DNA of 64,000 nt from Lachnospiraceae bacterium (lineage in GTDB: Bacteria; Bacillota; Clostridia; Lachnospirales; Lachnospiraceae). Each line of letters begins with the position of its first letter. Position 1 is the stretch's first letter. The DNA is taken from NCBI GenBank assembly GCA_900770345.1, contig CAAGKF010000111.1, positions 1 through 64,000 of the forward strand, written 5' to 3'. Under the pieces are notes generated by a model. It worked only from the letters and a program-made list of their open reading frames with translations. It made no database searches and had not been told where the DNA came from. This document shows positions 1 to 8,531 of the stretch, piece by piece. A program made the translations under genes and the position numbers.

Positions 1-6
1 CACCTC

Positions 7-36
7 GTAAAATAGATTTTTATATTTCTATTTTAC
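7..36. repeat. AT-rich inverted repeat
   Basis: Ten-base arms (GTAAAATAGA at 7-16, TCTATTTTAC at 27-36) enclose a T-rich ten-base loop. It could be the terminator of a gene to the left or a protein site. The rest of bases 1-177 holds no gene that I can support. Confidence 0.4.
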
Positions 37-103
37 CAAAAATCGGCAATAAAACATAGCTTTATTCAGTTGTCAAGGAACTAAATTTTATGTGAGGGTA
101 CTT

Positions 104-132
104 TTGACACCCACATCATTTTATCATAAAGA
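104..132 (+). promoter_or_regulatory. Weak sigma-A-like promoter before the methyltransferase
   Basis: A perfect -35 TTGACA (104-109) is followed after 17 bases by TAAAGA (127-132), a poor -10. It is correctly placed to drive the gene starting at 178. The weak -10 keeps confidence low. Confidence 0.35.
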
Positions 133-177
133 TAAATTTCATTGATCTGTCTTCGGAAGGCAGAAGAAAGGATTCCC

Positions 178-1047
178 ATGAAAACAATCGTTATTCTCGG
201 CGCAGGCCAGTTCGGCCGACGGATCGCCGGCATGTTAAATACGAATGAACTGACTCTTTTATCTTTCGGCGACAATAATCCCGCTCTGTGGAACACCTGC
301 TATGATCATCCGGTCCTGGGACCTGTACCGGTCCGTTCCATCCGTGAAGCACTGGCAGAAGGACCGGACTGCGCCCTCACCGGTGTCATTGACCCGGAAC
401 GAAGCTTTCAGCTGCAGAGGCAGGCACAGGAATTGGGCTTCCGCGGCGCCTTTTTGTCTCTTCACGACTTCTACCGGCAGTTTGACATCCGAAGTGCTGT
501 TCTGAATTTCCTTGCTGAACGCATAAAAGCCGGCAAGATTGCCGGCTCGGTCGCAGAGCTGGGTGTTTATAAGGGAGACCTGGCCTGGAAGCTGAACGCT
601 CTTTTTCCGGACCGCAGCCTGTACCTTTTTGACACCTTTGAAGGCTTTGATCCCCGGGATGTATCCTGTGAAATCTCCGGACACTTTTCCCGGGCATCAG
701 AAGGAGACTTTTCCGACACCAGTGTTTCCTATGTTCTTTCCCGGCTGCCTTATCCGGGCAATGCCGTCATACGCAAGGGCTATTTCCCTGATACTGCCGC
801 AGGACTGGAAGAGCAGCGCTATGCGCTGGTCAGCCTGGATGCCGATCTTTACGCTCCCATACTGGCAGGACTTTCTTACTTTTATCCCCGCTTAAGCCGG
901 GGAGGCATGATTCTGCTGCATGATTATAATAATCAGCGTTTCCGGGGAGCAAAGGAGGCCGTGGAGGCTTATGAGGCTGAGTTCGGCATTCTGCCTCTTG
1001 TACCCTTATGTGACCTTCACGGAAGCGCCGTGATCATAAAACCATAG
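178..1047 (+). CDS. Rossmann-fold / TylF-like methyltransferase fusion protein
   Basis: 289 residues. The start at 178 follows an AGAAAGGA ribosome site; an in-frame ATG at 142 lacks one. The N-terminus has a nucleotide-binding glycine loop (GAGQFGRRIA, about residues 8-17) like PglD or dehydrogenase Rossmann domains. The C-terminal part resembles the TylF/MycF O-methyltransferase family: an AdoMet loop (VAELGVYKGD, about residue 125), FDTFEGFD, SLDADLY and a late LLHDYN that would supply metal ligands. The family methylates sugars of macrolides and surface glycans; the substrate here is unknown. It is monocistronic and convergent with the next gene, only 5 bases between stops. Family assignment is good, exact reaction is not. 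Confidence 0.7.
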   Translation: MKTIVILGAGQFGRRIAGMLNTNELTLLSFGDNNPALWNTCYDHPVLGPVPVRSIREALAEGPDCALTGVIDPERSFQLQRQAQELGFRGAFLSLHDFYRQFDIRSAVLNFLAERIKAGKIAGSVAELGVYKGDLAWKLNALFPDRSLYLFDTFEGFDPRDVSCEISGHFSRASEGDFSDTSVSYVLSRLPYPGNAVIRKGYFPDTAAGLEEQRYALVSLDADLYAPILAGLSYFYPRLSRGGMILLHDYNNQRFRGAKEAVEAYEAEFGILPLVPLCDLHGSAVIIKP

Positions 1048-1052
1048 GTTAT

Positions 1053-1646
1053 TCAGCTCTGATGAGACCGGTACAGATGGAGAAGCCGTTCAAACTCTTC
1101 TCCGGTATCCGCATCCATAACCGCTCCCGCATCCTCTACCGCAACGTACACCGGATCGGTATCCAGAGAATCCAGAGCTCCTTTCAGACCTCTTTCTCCA
1201 TTATATTTCAGTATTTCCGGCAGAAGAGACTGCTCCATCAGAATCGGATGGCCGGTTACTTCATGATGAACAGGTATGACCAGCTTTCCCCGGCACTTCA
1301 GAAGCTTTTTCACGGTCTCTGACGAAAACATGGGCACATCCACCGGGCAGAACAGAATCCGGTCACAGCATCCCAGAAAATGGGAAAGGCCGATTTTTGC
1401 CGAATCAAGCATCTGCGTACTTGCATACCTTTCATTTCTCAAAAATGTTACTCCCGCGGTGCGGAGCCTGTCTTCCAGTATTTCCGCCTGAAATCCGGTG
1501 ACTACGGCGATTTCTTCCACCCTTGCCTGTTTAAAATTCATAATCACCCGCTCAGCCATAGTGAAATCTCCGATCTTCATCAGCTGTTTAAACTGCTTCA
1601 TTCTGGTGGACATTCCTGCCGCCACGATCACTGCTCCTGTTTGCAA
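1053..1646 (-). CDS. MocA/MobA-like nucleotidyltransferase
   Basis: 197 residues. TTG start preceded by GGGAGG at 8-base spacing. The N-terminal AAGMSTRM is the sugar-nucleotide/MoCo nucleotidyltransferase loop, PVDVPMF is the metal-binding D-x-P region, GHPILM and the C-terminal DADTGEEFERL match MocA (molybdopterin cytidylyltransferase) proteins, which load CTP onto molybdopterin for xanthine dehydrogenase-type enzymes. No molybdenum enzyme or cofactor gene is nearby, so its partner must be elsewhere. Another NTP transferase activity is possible. Transcribed alone from a strong promoter divergent to rqcH. Confidence 0.75.
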   Translation of the reverse strand: MQTGAVIVAAGMSTRMKQFKQLMKIGDFTMAERVIMNFKQARVEEIAVVTGFQAEILEDRLRTAGVTFLRNERYASTQMLDSAKIGLSHFLGCCDRILFCPVDVPMFSSETVKKLLKCRGKLVIPVHHEVTGHPILMEQSLLPEILKYNGERGLKGALDSLDTDPVYVAVEDAGAVMDADTGEEFERLLHLYRSHQS

Positions 1647-1695
1647 AAGAATTACCTCCCACTATTTTTTACACCACGAAACCTTTGTCAAAACC

Positions 1696-1724
1696 ATCAT
1701 ACGCGCTGACACCGCCTTTGTCAA
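1696..1724 (-). promoter_or_regulatory. Sigma-A promoter for the MocA-like gene
   Basis: On the minus strand TTGACA (1719-1724), a 17-base spacer and TATGAT (1696-1701), about 50 bases before the TTG start. Confidence 0.7.
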
Positions 1725-1747
1725 TGGAGCGGTTCAAAACCCAAGAC

Positions 1748-1776
1748 TTGCCCGCCGGCCGGAAGTATGGTATTCT
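1748..1776 (+). promoter_or_regulatory. Probable sigma-A promoter for rqcH
   Basis: TTGCCC (1748-1753), 17-base spacer, TATTCT (1771-1776). It lies about 75 bases before the rqcH ATG and back-to-back with the promoter of the opposite gene. Confidence 0.5.
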
Positions 1777-1852
1777 TATAGATACGGTCCGCGGCTTTCC
1801 GCTACGGCTGCTCAAAACAGCATTATCCATGCAAGACAGGAGTGATTACAGT

Positions 1853-3598
1853 ATGGCTTTTGATGGAATTACCATTGCAAATCTGGTCCATGAGTTCCAG
1901 ACAACCCTGGAAGGCGGGCGCATTTCTAAAATTGCCCAGCCGGAAAAGGATGAGCTTCTCATCGCCATAAAAAATAACAAAGAAAATTATCGTCTGCAGA
2001 TATCGGCCAGTGCCAGCCTGCCGCTTATCTACCTGACAGATAAAAATAAACCAAGCCCCATGACAGCCCCCAATTTCTGTATGCTGCTGCGAAAGCATAT
2101 CGGCAGTGCGCGGATCCTTCAGATCAGCCAACCCGGTCTGGAACGTATCATCCAGTTTGAACTGGAGCATCTGGACGAGATGGGTGATCTGTGCCGCAAA
2201 AAACTGATCGTTGAAATCATGGGCAAGCACAGCAACATCATTTTCTGCAGAGAAGACGGAACGATCATTGACAGCATCAAACATGTTTCGGCCAATATGA
2301 GCTCTGTCCGTGAGGTTCTTCCGGGAAGGGAATATTTTATACCACAGACAATTGCCAAGGAGAATCCTCTGACGGTGTCCGAGGAAACCTTCCGGCAGGT
2401 TATTGCTTCTGCCCCCATGCCGGTGCAGAAGGCACTTTACAGCCATCTTACCGGCATCAGTCCCATTATCGCAGAGGAACTGTGTCATCTGGCCTCCATT
2501 GATTCCGATCGTTCAGCCAATGAACTGAACGATACAGAGCTGATTCACCTGTACCATACCTTCTGCCTGATGATAGAAGATGTGAAGGAGAACCGCTTCT
2601 CCCCCGCTGTTGTTTTTGATGAGGATGTTCCCGTAGAATACGCATCTCTGCCTCTGACCTGCTACGACGGGGGAAACTTCCGCAGTCAGCCCTATGATTC
2701 CGTCAGCCGTATGCTGGAGGAATATTATGCCTCCCGCGACACCGTCACACGCATCCGTCAGAAATCCTCTGACCTGCGCCGCATTGTCCAGACAGCTCTG
2801 GAACGTAATTACAAAAAATATGATCTTCAGCTGAAGCAGCTGAAGGATACGGAAAAGCGCGAAAAATACCGTATTTACGGAGAGCTTTTAAACACCTACG
2901 GATACGAGCTGGAAGGCGGCGAAAAATCCTTCCGGTGCCTGAATTATTATACCGGAGAAGAGATCACCATTCCTCTGGATCCTCAGCTCTCCGCAAAAGA
3001 CAATGCCAAAAAACATTTTGATAAATACAATAAGCTGAAGCGTACCTATGAGGCTTTAAGCCAGCTGACAACGGAAACGAAAGCGGAGATCGACCATCTG
3101 GAATCCATCAGCTCCGCCCTGGACATCGCTCTTGCGGAAAATGACCTTGTACAGATCAAGGAAGAGCTGATGGAATACGGATATGTAAAAAAACGCCGTC
3201 CGGGCGACAAGCGGCCCAGAATCACCAGCAGGCCCTTCCATTACCTTTCTTCTGACGGATATCATATCTATGTAGGGAAAAATAACTACCAGAATGAGGA
3301 ACTTACTTTCAAACTGGCAAACGGCAGTGACTGGTGGTTCCATGCCAAGGGAATTCCCGGTTCTCATGTGATCGTAAAGTCAGAAGGGCAGACGGAGCTT
3401 CCGGACCGTGTGTTTGAAGAAGCGGGAGCACTGGCCGCCTACTATTCCAAAGGGCGGGACAATGACAAGGTCGAGATCGACTATCTCCAGAAAAAAAATA
3501 TCAAAAAAGTTGCCGGAGCGGCTCCGGGATTCGTGATCTATCACACGAATTATTCCCTGGTAGCTACGCCCGGCTGCAATCTGAAGGAAATAGACTGA
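1853..3598 (+). CDS. rqcH: Ribosome-associated quality control protein RqcH (NFACT family)
   Basis: 581 residues from the ATG at 1853 (AGGAG upstream); longer in-frame starts lack a ribosome site and would precede the likely promoter. The first about 430 residues are the NFACT-N, helix-hairpin and coiled-coil modules, with the conserved EIMGKHSNIIF stretch. The last about 110 residues are NFACT-R (DUF814), seen in YVGKNNYQNEEL, WWFHAKGIPGSHV and the end of the protein. In bacteria RqcH binds stalled 50S-peptidyl-tRNA and adds C-terminal alanine tails that mark the nascent chain for degradation; older annotation calls it fibronectin-binding protein FbpA. Monocistronic, followed by its own terminator. 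Confidence 0.93.
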   Translation: MAFDGITIANLVHEFQTTLEGGRISKIAQPEKDELLIAIKNNKENYRLQISASASLPLIYLTDKNKPSPMTAPNFCMLLRKHIGSARILQISQPGLERIIQFELEHLDEMGDLCRKKLIVEIMGKHSNIIFCREDGTIIDSIKHVSANMSSVREVLPGREYFIPQTIAKENPLTVSEETFRQVIASAPMPVQKALYSHLTGISPIIAEELCHLASIDSDRSANELNDTELIHLYHTFCLMIEDVKENRFSPAVVFDEDVPVEYASLPLTCYDGGNFRSQPYDSVSRMLEEYYASRDTVTRIRQKSSDLRRIVQTALERNYKKYDLQLKQLKDTEKREKYRIYGELLNTYGYELEGGEKSFRCLNYYTGEEITIPLDPQLSAKDNAKKHFDKYNKLKRTYEALSQLTTETKAEIDHLESISSALDIALAENDLVQIKEELMEYGYVKKRRPGDKRPRITSRPFHYLSSDGYHIYVGKNNYQNEELTFKLANGSDWWFHAKGIPGSHVIVKSEGQTELPDRVFEEAGALAAYYSKGRDNDKVEIDYLQKKNIKKVAGAAPGFVIYHTNYSLVATPGCNLKEID

Positions 3599-3604
3599 TG
3601 ACGC

Positions 3605-3639
3605 AGGCGGTCCCCCAAAAGGACCGCCTCTATTTTTCT
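3605..3639 (+). terminator. Rho-independent terminator of rqcH
   Basis: AGGCGGTCC (3605-3613) pairs with GGACCGCCT (3621-3629), followed by CTATTTTTCT. Confidence 0.9.
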
Positions 3640-3686
3640 AACAATTAACTGCAGTTCCGGCGTCTTCACAGCTGTCTTATTCATTG

Positions 3687-4115
3687 TCACACGCAGTTAT
3701 CTATATTTTCCTCAAACATTCTGTGAACCTGCGGATAAGAACGCTTCAGGGAAAGAGGCTTTCCCTCTCTGTTTAAAAAACAGTGCCTGCTTTCACCCAC
3801 ACATCGCACCTCTCCTGTTTTCTTATCTGTTACTGTATAACGAAGCGCCAGTTTGATCCCGTTATATTCAAGGATCTCTGTTTCGATCAGAACCACGTCC
3901 TCGTAATGGGTCATGGACTTATATTCCGCACTTACCGACAGCACCGGACTCATGATCCCACATTCCTCCATCTGTCTGTATCCAAATCCCATTTCATCCA
4001 ATCTAAACGTTCTGCCTTCTTCAAACCATCGAATATAATTGGAATGATGTACGATTCCCATCTGATCCGTCTCATAATACTGAACTTTATGTTCGTAAGG
4101 TCTTATTTTGTTCAT
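3687..4115 (-). CDS. YbgC/FadM-type acyl-CoA thioesterase
   Basis: 142 residues; ATG at 4115 follows GGAGGAGAGATCGCAA. A longer frame to 4226 runs through the rpsU terminator and is rejected. Single hotdog (4HBT) domain: YYETDQMGIVHHSNY near residues 12-26 carries the catalytic aspartate region of the YbgC family, and RWFEEGR follows. Such enzymes hydrolyse acyl-CoA thioesters in the cytoplasm; the chain length cannot be read from sequence. Located downstream of the rpsU terminator with no clear partner. Confidence 0.8.
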   Translation of the reverse strand: MNKIRPYEHKVQYYETDQMGIVHHSNYIRWFEEGRTFRLDEMGFGYRQMEECGIMSPVLSVSAEYKSMTHYEDVVLIETEILEYNGIKLALRYTVTDKKTGEVRCVGESRHCFLNREGKPLSLKRSYPQVHRMFEENIDNCV

Positions 4116-4157
4116 TTGCGATCTCTCCTCCCGCCTTCGTGCGGTCTGCCTGAACGT

Positions 4158-4194
4158 AAAACAGCCGGTCATCACATCACGCGATAACCGGCTG
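4158..4194 (-). terminator. Rho-independent terminator of rpsU
   Basis: Arms CAGCCGGT (4162-4169) and ACCGGCTG (4187-4194); on the minus strand the stem is followed by TTTTACG. Confidence 0.8.
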
Positions 4195-4231
4195 ATTTTA
4201 ACTGCACACCTAACAAACCAATCCATCAGAA

Positions 4232-4408
4232 TTAGTTGTACTTACGCTTACGAGCAGCTTCAGACTTTTTCTTACGTCTTACGCTTGGCTTCTCGTAATG
4301 CTCTCTCTTACGAATTTCCTGCTGAATACCAGCCTTTGCACAGTTTCTTTTGAATCTGCGTAAAGCGCTGTCCAAGCTCTCGTTATCTTTAACAATTACG
4401 TTTGACAT
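4232..4408 (-). CDS. rpsU: 30S ribosomal protein S21
   Basis: 58 residues, read by eye. The protein begins MSNVIVKDNESLDSALRRF and ends in a lysine/arginine-rich tail, KKKSEAARKRKYN, which is diagnostic of S21. S21 binds the platform of the small subunit near the 16S 3' end and helps start translation. GGAGGGAGG lies upstream, at somewhat long spacing from the ATG. It has its own strong promoter and terminator. In many Firmicutes it sits with yqeY; that partner is absent here. Confidence 0.95.
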   Translation of the reverse strand: MSNVIVKDNESLDSALRRFKRNCAKAGIQQEIRKREHYEKPSVRRKKKSEAARKRKYN

Positions 4409-4483
4409 AGCTCACACCTAACCTCCCTCCAGTTGTGTAATTGTGCATAATACAACTGTTTGGGTATTTTTAGCACTGCTATG

Positions 4484-4511
4484 ATTATAGCATAAAAATA
4501 CCATACGTCAA
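4484..4511 (-). promoter_or_regulatory. Strong sigma-A promoter of rpsU
   Basis: TTGACG (4506-4511), 16-base spacer, TATAAT (4484-4489) on the minus strand, about 75 bases before the S21 start. Confidence 0.85.
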
Positions 4512-4585
4512 GAAAAAAATTATATTTCTTGAATTTATTTTTTAGAAACAGTTCTGACGGCGGGAAAACAGATGGAAAACCAGCC

Positions 4586-7234
4586 TTATTTCGTCTGCTC
4601 TTCTACCACTTCAACCGCTTTCTTAAGAGCTTCATCGATACCGGCAGGGTTCTTGCCGCCGGCCTGGGCCATGTTGGGACGGCCGCCGCCGCCTCCGCCT
4701 ACCAGGCCTGCAATAGCCTTGATCAGGTTGCCCGCATGGGCACCCTTCTTCTGGGCTCCGTCAGTAGCCGTAGCCATCAGGCTTACCTTTCCGTCAAGGA
4801 CGGAGGCAATCACAACAACGCCCTCACCCAGCTTATCCTTCAGCTGATCTCCCAGATTTCTTAAGCCGTTCATATCCACATCAGCCACTTTGGAGGCCAG
4901 AACCTTTACGCCGTTTACTTCCTTTACCTGGCTCATAACATCGCCCAGAGAGTCATTGGCCATCTTGCTCTTTAACTTCTCATTCTCCGCATTCAGAGCC
5001 TTGATCTCATCCAGAAGAGCCTCAATTTTTGCGGTAAGGGCCGCAGGAGTGGTCTTGGCTGCCTTTGCTGCCTGATGAAGTTCTTCCTCAACCTCTTCAT
5101 AGTGCTTCATCAGACCCTCGGAGGTCAGAGCCTCGATACGTCTTACGCCGGCTGCGATGCCTGCCTCAGACAGAATCTTAAAGGAAGCGATATTTCCGGT
5201 ATTGGCAACATGGGTACCGCCGCAAAGCTCGGTCGAGAAATCTCCCATTTTTACCACACGTACCTTCTCACCGTACTTCTCGCCGAACAGAGCCATAGCG
5301 CCTGTCTTCTTTGCCTCATCCAGAGTCATTACCTGAGTCACTACCGGAAGGGAAGCCTGAATCTCCTTATTGACAAGCGCTTCTACTTTGCTGATCTCCT
5401 CAGGAGTCATAGCGGAGAAATGAGTAAAGTCAAAACGCAGTCTGCCCGCATCCACATAAGAACCGGCCTGCTCTACATGGTCGCCCAGAACAGTGCGCAG
5501 AGCCTTCTGAAGCAGATGAGTCGCACTGTGGTTCCTGCAGGTAAGGGCACGATTCTTCTCACATACAGAAAGGGTTACCGTCTCGCCAACCTGCAGCATG
5601 CCTTTTGTCATAACGCCCACATGACCGATCTTTCCGCCCTGAAGGTGAATGGTATCCTCTACCTTAAATTCACCGCCTGCGCTGATGATCGTTCCTCTGT
5701 CGCCCTGCTGACCGCCCATGGTGCCATAGAATGGTGTCTGATCGGTAATGATCGTACCCTTCTGACCATCGGTTAAAGCCTGTACCAGCTCATCCTCCGT
5801 TGTCAGAACACTGATCCTTGAGTCTGCGGCAAGCTTATCATAGCCGATAAACTCGGAGGTGATGGCAGCATCGATGGACTGGTATACGGTCACATCAGCA
5901 CCCATATAGTTGGTGGTCTTGCGTGCCTTTCTGGCCTTTTCCTTCTGCTCCTTCATAGCTGCGGCAAAACCGTCCTCATCCACACCGTATCCCTTCTCCT
6001 CCAGGATCTCTTTGGTCAGATCCAGCGGGAAGCCGTAAGTATCGTAAAGCTTGAAGGCATTGTCTCCGGATAAGGTCTTCTCACCGGCAGACTTCATACT
6101 CTCCTCCATCTCGCCCAGGATCATAAGTCCCTGGTCAATGGTCTTATTGAACTTGTCCTCTTCCTCAGACAGCACCTTTAAGATCATGGACTGCTTCTCT
6201 TCCAGCTCCGGATAACCATCCTTGGAAAGGGCGATCACGGTCTTTGAAAGCTCTGCCAGAAATCTTCCCTCGATTCCCAGCTTCCTTCCGTGACGAGCGG
6301 CGCGGCGCAGCAGACGGCGCAGAACATAGCCTCTGCCTTCATTGGACGGCATAATACCGTCGGAGATCATAAAAGTGCAGGACTTTACATGATCTGCCAC
6401 GATACGCAGAGATACATCTGTCTCATGCTCCTTCTGATACTCTGTATGAGCCAGCTCACACACTCTGTCCAGCAGAGCTTTGTTGGTATCTACGGTAAAC
6501 AGAGAGTCTACGCCCTGAACCACTACAGCCAGACGCTCCAGGCCCATACCTGTATCAATATTCTTCTGCTTCAGCTCAGAATAATTGCCGTGTCCGTCAT
6601 TATCAAACTGGCTGAATACGTTGTTCCATACCTCAATATAGCGATCACAGTCACAGCCCACGGTACAGCCAGGCTTTCCGCAGCCGTACTTCTCGCCTCT
6701 GTCATAATAGATCTCGGAACAGGGGCCGCAGGGACCGGAACCATGCTCCCAGAAGTTATCCTCCTTGCCGAAGCGGAAAATACGGTCAGCAGGAATACCG
6801 ATCTCCTTATTCCAGATATCAAAAGCCTCATCGTCATCCTGATATACAGACGGATACAGTCTGTCGGGATCCAGTCCTATCACCTCAGTCAGGAATTCCC
6901 AGGACCAGTGGATCGCCTCTGTCTTGAAATAATCACCAAAGGAGAAATTTCCCAGCATCTCAAAGAAGGTGCCGTGACGTGCGGTCTTGCCGATGTTCTC
7001 GATATCTCCTGTTCGGATACACTTCTGACATGTGGTCACACGTCTTCTGGGCGGGATCTCCTGTCCGGTGAAATACGGCTTCAGAGGAGCCATTCCGGAA
7101 TTGATCAACAGCAGGCTGTTATCATTATGCGGTACAAGGGAAAAGCTTTTCATTGCCAGATGACCCTTGCTCTCAAAGAATTCAAGGAACATACGGCGCA
7201 GCTCATTCACTCCGCGGTACTGTGGTTCTTTCAC
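4586..7234 (-). CDS. alaS: Alanine--tRNA ligase
   Basis: Charges tRNA-Ala. I choose a GTG start at 7234 (882 residues): GGAGGA sits 7 bases before it, inside the longer frame whose ATG at 7249 has no ribosome site. Order of domains: class II catalytic core in the first about 240 residues (RRMFLEFFESKGH, RHGTFFEMLGNFSFGDYFK), tRNA-recognition helices, editing domain with NHSATHLL and CGGTHVANTG zinc ligands, and a C-terminal C-Ala domain ending in the glycine-rich GGGGGGRPNMAQAGG. Length is normal. No T-box leader fits in the short upstream region. Confidence 0.97.
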   Translation of the reverse strand: MKEPQYRGVNELRRMFLEFFESKGHLAMKSFSLVPHNDNSLLLINSGMAPLKPYFTGQEIPPRRRVTTCQKCIRTGDIENIGKTARHGTFFEMLGNFSFGDYFKTEAIHWSWEFLTEVIGLDPDRLYPSVYQDDDEAFDIWNKEIGIPADRIFRFGKEDNFWEHGSGPCGPCSEIYYDRGEKYGCGKPGCTVGCDCDRYIEVWNNVFSQFDNDGHGNYSELKQKNIDTGMGLERLAVVVQGVDSLFTVDTNKALLDRVCELAHTEYQKEHETDVSLRIVADHVKSCTFMISDGIMPSNEGRGYVLRRLLRRAARHGRKLGIEGRFLAELSKTVIALSKDGYPELEEKQSMILKVLSEEEDKFNKTIDQGLMILGEMEESMKSAGEKTLSGDNAFKLYDTYGFPLDLTKEILEEKGYGVDEDGFAAAMKEQKEKARKARKTTNYMGADVTVYQSIDAAITSEFIGYDKLAADSRISVLTTEDELVQALTDGQKGTIITDQTPFYGTMGGQQGDRGTIISAGGEFKVEDTIHLQGGKIGHVGVMTKGMLQVGETVTLSVCEKNRALTCRNHSATHLLQKALRTVLGDHVEQAGSYVDAGRLRFDFTHFSAMTPEEISKVEALVNKEIQASLPVVTQVMTLDEAKKTGAMALFGEKYGEKVRVVKMGDFSTELCGGTHVANTGNIASFKILSEAGIAAGVRRIEALTSEGLMKHYEEVEEELHQAAKAAKTTPAALTAKIEALLDEIKALNAENEKLKSKMANDSLGDVMSQVKEVNGVKVLASKVADVDMNGLRNLGDQLKDKLGEGVVVIASVLDGKVSLMATATDGAQKKGAHAGNLIKAIAGLVGGGGGGRPNMAQAGGKNPAGIDEALKKAVEVVEEQTK

Positions 7235-7279
7235 TTTATCTTCCTCCATATCTATCGAAACATAAATTTCATAACCGAC

Positions 7280-7308
7280 ATTTTACCATATTGGCATATA
7301 TTTATCAA
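7280..7308 (-). promoter_or_regulatory. Sigma-A promoter of alaS
   Basis: TTGATA (7303-7308), 17-base spacer, TAAAAT (7280-7285) on the minus strand. Confidence 0.75.
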
Positions 7309-7377
7309 GACTCTGTCCAAAAAGAAATGGCACAGTATCAAATTTACATCTGACCTGTGCCTGAAAATATTCTGTAT

Positions 7378-8397
7378 TTACGGCTGAGGGACCGCCTCCG
7401 CTCCCCCCGCCTGCGCCTCGGCCGCTTTTTTATAAAGGTCAGCCAGCTTATAGGCCCGGGCGCGCGTCAGCTTCACCAGCGCAGCTGCATAACCGATACT
7501 TTCCACGGAACCTGAATTCTTCCCGGTTCCTTCCATCGCCCTGCTCTCCCGCTTTTTCATCCATTCCTGCTGCTCCTTCACAAGCTGGGAAGCCTCTGCC
7601 TCAGGCAGCAGATTCAGCAAAGCGTTATAGACCGTACTCATCTCACTCTCCCACATCTTAAGCTCCGTTTCAGCGGACGTTTTAATGGAGTATACATTGG
7701 AATCCGTTTCCTCCGTATGGATCTTCTGAATCTGTGTGTCCAGATCCCGCAGACGCTGTTTGTAATCTGCCGTCACATCCGACTTTTTCTCCTGTACAGA
7801 CGCGGCAGAGCTGGCCGGAGGCGAAATCGGCGTCACCTCAAGAGACTGCGCCGTTTCTCTGCTTCGGGGTTCCCGGACAGTCTGACTGTCCTGTTCCGTC
7901 TCAGCCCCGTCTTCCTCTGCCATTCCTCGCGCTTCCTCTTCGCCGGCCGGCTTCAGGGCTGCTTCTTCCGTGTTTTCATCCGCAGATACCGGCAGGCCTG
8001 CATCTTCACCGGAAAGTGCTGATGCCGTCATCATTTCTGCAGCCGCGTCGTTTCTATTCTCCTTATTTGCTGTCTCTTCCTTCGGAGCAGCCTCTTCTTC
8101 CGGCTCCGCCGCGGCTTCTGTTCCCTCTTTAAAGGGAGCGATTCCCGTCGCCGGTATCATCCGGTTTTCCTGCCAGCTCTCCGCCGCGCTCTTTTGCTGA
8201 GTCAGACTCTCTGCCGTCGTTTTGCTGCCGGTAGAAATACTTTCCTCCCCCAGTCCGTCCGGATCTTCCGGATCCGTCAGGCTGGTTTCCTGCGCTACCG
8301 CGGACTGACTGCTTATATAGGAATTGGTGTAATACGTCACACCGCTTCCGATAGCCAAGATACAGCCGATCACAATCCATATCCTTATGTCCTTCAT
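7378..8397 (-). CDS. Membrane-anchored protein with LprI/DUF1311-like C-terminal domain
   Basis: 339 residues from the ATG at 8397 (AGGGAAGAG upstream); a GTG at 8418 is an alternative. One hydrophobic segment at about residues 5-22 makes it a signal-anchored protein with an outside C-terminus. Residues about 30-200 are acidic, low-complexity linker rich in Glu, Ala, Ser and Thr. The last about 110 residues resemble the LprI N-terminal (DUF1311) fold: ELKMWESEMSTVYNALL, QQEWMKKRESRA, then LTRARAYKLADLY. The family includes lysozyme inhibitors, but the cysteines of that group are missing here, so function is open. It sits between rnhA and alaS with no functional link visible. Confidence 0.6.
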   Translation of the reverse strand: MKDIRIWIVIGCILAIGSGVTYYTNSYISSQSAVAQETSLTDPEDPDGLGEESISTGSKTTAESLTQQKSAAESWQENRMIPATGIAPFKEGTEAAAEPEEEAAPKEETANKENRNDAAAEMMTASALSGEDAGLPVSADENTEEAALKPAGEEEARGMAEEDGAETEQDSQTVREPRSRETAQSLEVTPISPPASSAASVQEKKSDVTADYKQRLRDLDTQIQKIHTEETDSNVYSIKTSAETELKMWESEMSTVYNALLNLLPEAEASQLVKEQQEWMKKRESRAMEGTGKNSGSVESIGYAAALVKLTRARAYKLADLYKKAAEAQAGGAEAVPQP

Positions 8398-8427
8398 CGT
8401 TTCTCTTCCCTGCTTCACTCTTTTAGG

Positions 8428-8472
8428 ATATCATCAGAGGCCAAGGAACAGGCCCTTATCCTCTGATGATAT
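8428..8472. repeat. 13-bp perfect inverted repeat before the LprI-like gene
   Basis: ATATCATCAGAGG (8428-8440) and CCTCTGATGATAT (8460-8472) enclose 19 bases. No T-run follows on the minus strand, so it is more like an operator or leader element than a terminator. It lies between rnhA and the LprI-like gene. Confidence 0.6.
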
Positions 8473-8531
8473 ATTATCACAAAAATTTCCCGCAGTGAAT
8501 ATAAAGACAAAAGGAGTAATAGATTGTAAGA

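Noticed and set aside
3687..4226. Longer thioesterase reading starting at 4226
   Set aside because: The added 37 codons cross the rpsU terminator; the ATG at 4115 has a strong ribosome site.
7235..7377. T-box or other riboswitch before alaS
   Set aside because: The leader from the promoter is only about 40 bases and shows no specifier or T-box sequence.
6290..7387. 365-codon plus-strand open frame opposite alaS
   Set aside because: Lies wholly over the N-terminal coding region and promoter of alaS, whose protein is unmistakable; composition and motifs are those of an antisense shadow.
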